This document shows positions 4,733-5,466 of a DNA stretch of 5,466 nt, in pieces. Source of the DNA: Promethearchaeota archaeon. Lineage in GTDB: Archaea; Asgardarchaeota; Lokiarchaeia; Sigynarchaeales; SOKP01. How positions within the stretch are numbered: the stretch's first letter is position 1; each line of letters starts with the position of its first letter. Location of the stretch: positions 1 through 5,466 of the forward strand of contig WJKD01000752.1 of the NCBI GenBank assembly GCA_014729315.1. Reading direction: 5' to 3'. The notes beneath the pieces are model-generated. The model was given only the letters and a program-made list of their open reading frames with translations. It had not been told where the DNA came from and ran no database searches. The translations under genes and the position numbers were made by a program.

Positions 4733-5466
4733 GATTATATAAGGAATTTCCCATGGATCATTAGCTATATGGGCACCAGCTTTTTCAAGAGCCTTTATTT
4801 TGCCTTGAGCAGTTCCAAAATCACCCGAGATTATCGCGCCAGCGTGACCCATTCGCTTACCTTCTGGAGCACTTTTACCTGCCACATAAGCAATAACTGG
4901 TTTTTTGACTTCTTTTTTCATAAATTCTGCGGTTTTTTCTTCTTCATCGCTTCCAATTTCACCGATTAAAACAATCATATCCGTATTTTTATCCTTTGAA
5001 TAATATTTAACCGCTTCAATCATGTTAATTCCCCTCACTGGATCGCCACCAATGCCCACATACGCAGAAACTCCGATACCTGCATTTCCAATAGCTTTAG
5101 TTATTTCGTAAGACAGAGTCCCGCTTTTTGAAATTATAGCGATGTTACCGAAATGACACATGTCGCTTGGCATTATTCCCAGCTTAATTTTATCTGGAAT
5201 AAGCATTCCAGGACAATTTGGACCAATGATATGTAAACCTTTAGATTTTGCAAATTCTATTAATCGTAATGTATCTAATATCGGAATCCCTTCAGTAATA
5301 ACGCAAGTTAGTCTAATCCCCGCTTTTAAACTTTCTAAAACTGCGTTGTAAGCAAATCTTGCGGGTACAAAAATAATGCTAGTATCGCATCCCTTCTTCT
5401 TCACGGCTTCTTCTACATCATTGAATACGGGTATACCGTAAACAAATTCCCCACCTTTATTTGGGG
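4712..5466 (-). CDS. sucD: Succinyl-CoA synthetase (succinate-CoA ligase) alpha subunit, N-terminus outside window
   Basis: The alpha subunit of succinate-CoA ligase interconverts succinyl-CoA and succinate with formation of ATP or GTP in the citric acid cycle; it carries the CoA site and the phosphohistidine. The frame stays open to the right edge, so the GTG at 5404 is an internal Val codon. About 250 residues are visible, and about 40 N-terminal ones, including the first Rossmann glycine loop, are missing compared with the usual 290. Numbering from the first full codon (5464), hallmarks are GPNCPG (81-86), SGTLSYE (114-120), GIGGDP (137-142), IGEIG (167-171) and GHAGAI with the phosphorylated His207 (bases 4846-4844). 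The match runs to the C-terminus with no break. ATP-citrate lyase, malate-CoA ligase and ADP-forming acetyl-CoA synthetase share this fold, but the length and motifs fit SucD best. The beta-subunit gene sucC would be expected upstream, beyond base 5466; this is not visible. Confidence 0.95.
   Translation of the reverse strand, partial: PNKGGEFVYGIPVFNDVEEAVKKKGCDTSIIFVPARFAYNAVLESLKAGIRLTCVITEGIPILDTLRLIEFAKSKGLHIIGPNCPGMLIPDKIKLGIMPSDMCHFGNIAIISKSGTLSYEITKAIGNAGIGVSAYVGIGGDPVRGINMIEAVKYYSKDKNTDMIVLIGEIGSDEEEKTAEFMKKEVKKPVIAYVAGKSAPEGKRMGHAGAIISGDFGTAQGKIKALEKAGAHIANDPWEIPYIIKKIRQK

Noticed and set aside
4512..4754. Minus-strand open frame of 80 codons spanning the end of the second membrane protein and the start of the sucD gene end
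   Set aside because: It overlaps the convergent terminator and both real genes; its protein has a low-complexity Lys-rich start and no recognisable motif.
4718..5351. Plus-strand open frames antisense to sucD
   Set aside because: Sense-strand SucD is unambiguous with its phosphohistidine motif; the antisense frames show no start signals or domains.
4712..5404. GTG at 5404 as the start of a truncated sucD
   Set aside because: Upstream codons to the right edge read GGEFVYGIPVFNDVEEA, the normal SucD region before this point, so the gene is cut by the window and not truncated.

Overview
The window looks like a piece of an archaeal chromosome, most likely from an Asgard (Promethearchaeota, Lokiarchaeia-like) genome. 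The grounds are an Arf-type small GTPase with an Arf-like N-terminal amphipathic helix, fused to what looks like a roadblock/longin-type domain; base composition of roughly one third G+C, judged by eye; Shine-Dalgarno-like GGTGG and GAGAGGT sites; TTG and GTG starts; and T-tract terminators. The lineage call is an inference from gene content. No rRNA, tRNA, CRISPR array or mobile element is visible.

Layout. (1) 1-687, plus: the C-terminal part of an aldehyde dehydrogenase, cut by the left edge just after the expected catalytic cysteine. (2) 688-757: a short convergent gap with an A/T hairpin that can serve as a two-way terminator. (3) 758-1591, minus: an alpha/beta hydrolase with a complete Ser-Asp-His triad. 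(4) 1592-1769: its promoter region and the terminator of the next gene. (5) 1770-2669, minus: the Arf-like GTPase with a C-terminal domain of about 115 residues. (6) 2670-2859: a divergent promoter region with an inverted repeat and a perfect 16-bp palindrome. (7) 2860-4680, plus: a tightly packed three-gene operon, comprising a soluble 167-residue protein of unknown function and two multi-pass membrane proteins of 221 and 217 residues, each with about seven predicted helices. (8) 4681-4711: a short convergent gap with another A/T hairpin. (9) 4712-5466, minus: the succinyl-CoA synthetase alpha subunit, cut by the right edge.

The outer genes (aldehyde dehydrogenase, alpha/beta hydrolase, sucD) are ordinary metabolism and show no obvious link to each other. 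The centre, about 1770-4680, is the interesting part. An Arf-type GTPase carrying its own putative regulatory domain faces a small soluble protein and a pair of apparently paralogous membrane proteins across one shared control region. A working hypothesis is a membrane-associated GTPase signalling or membrane-organising module: the two membrane proteins as receptor or scaffold, and the soluble protein as adaptor or GTPase regulator. This rests on gene arrangement and fold-level reading, not on a demonstrated interaction.
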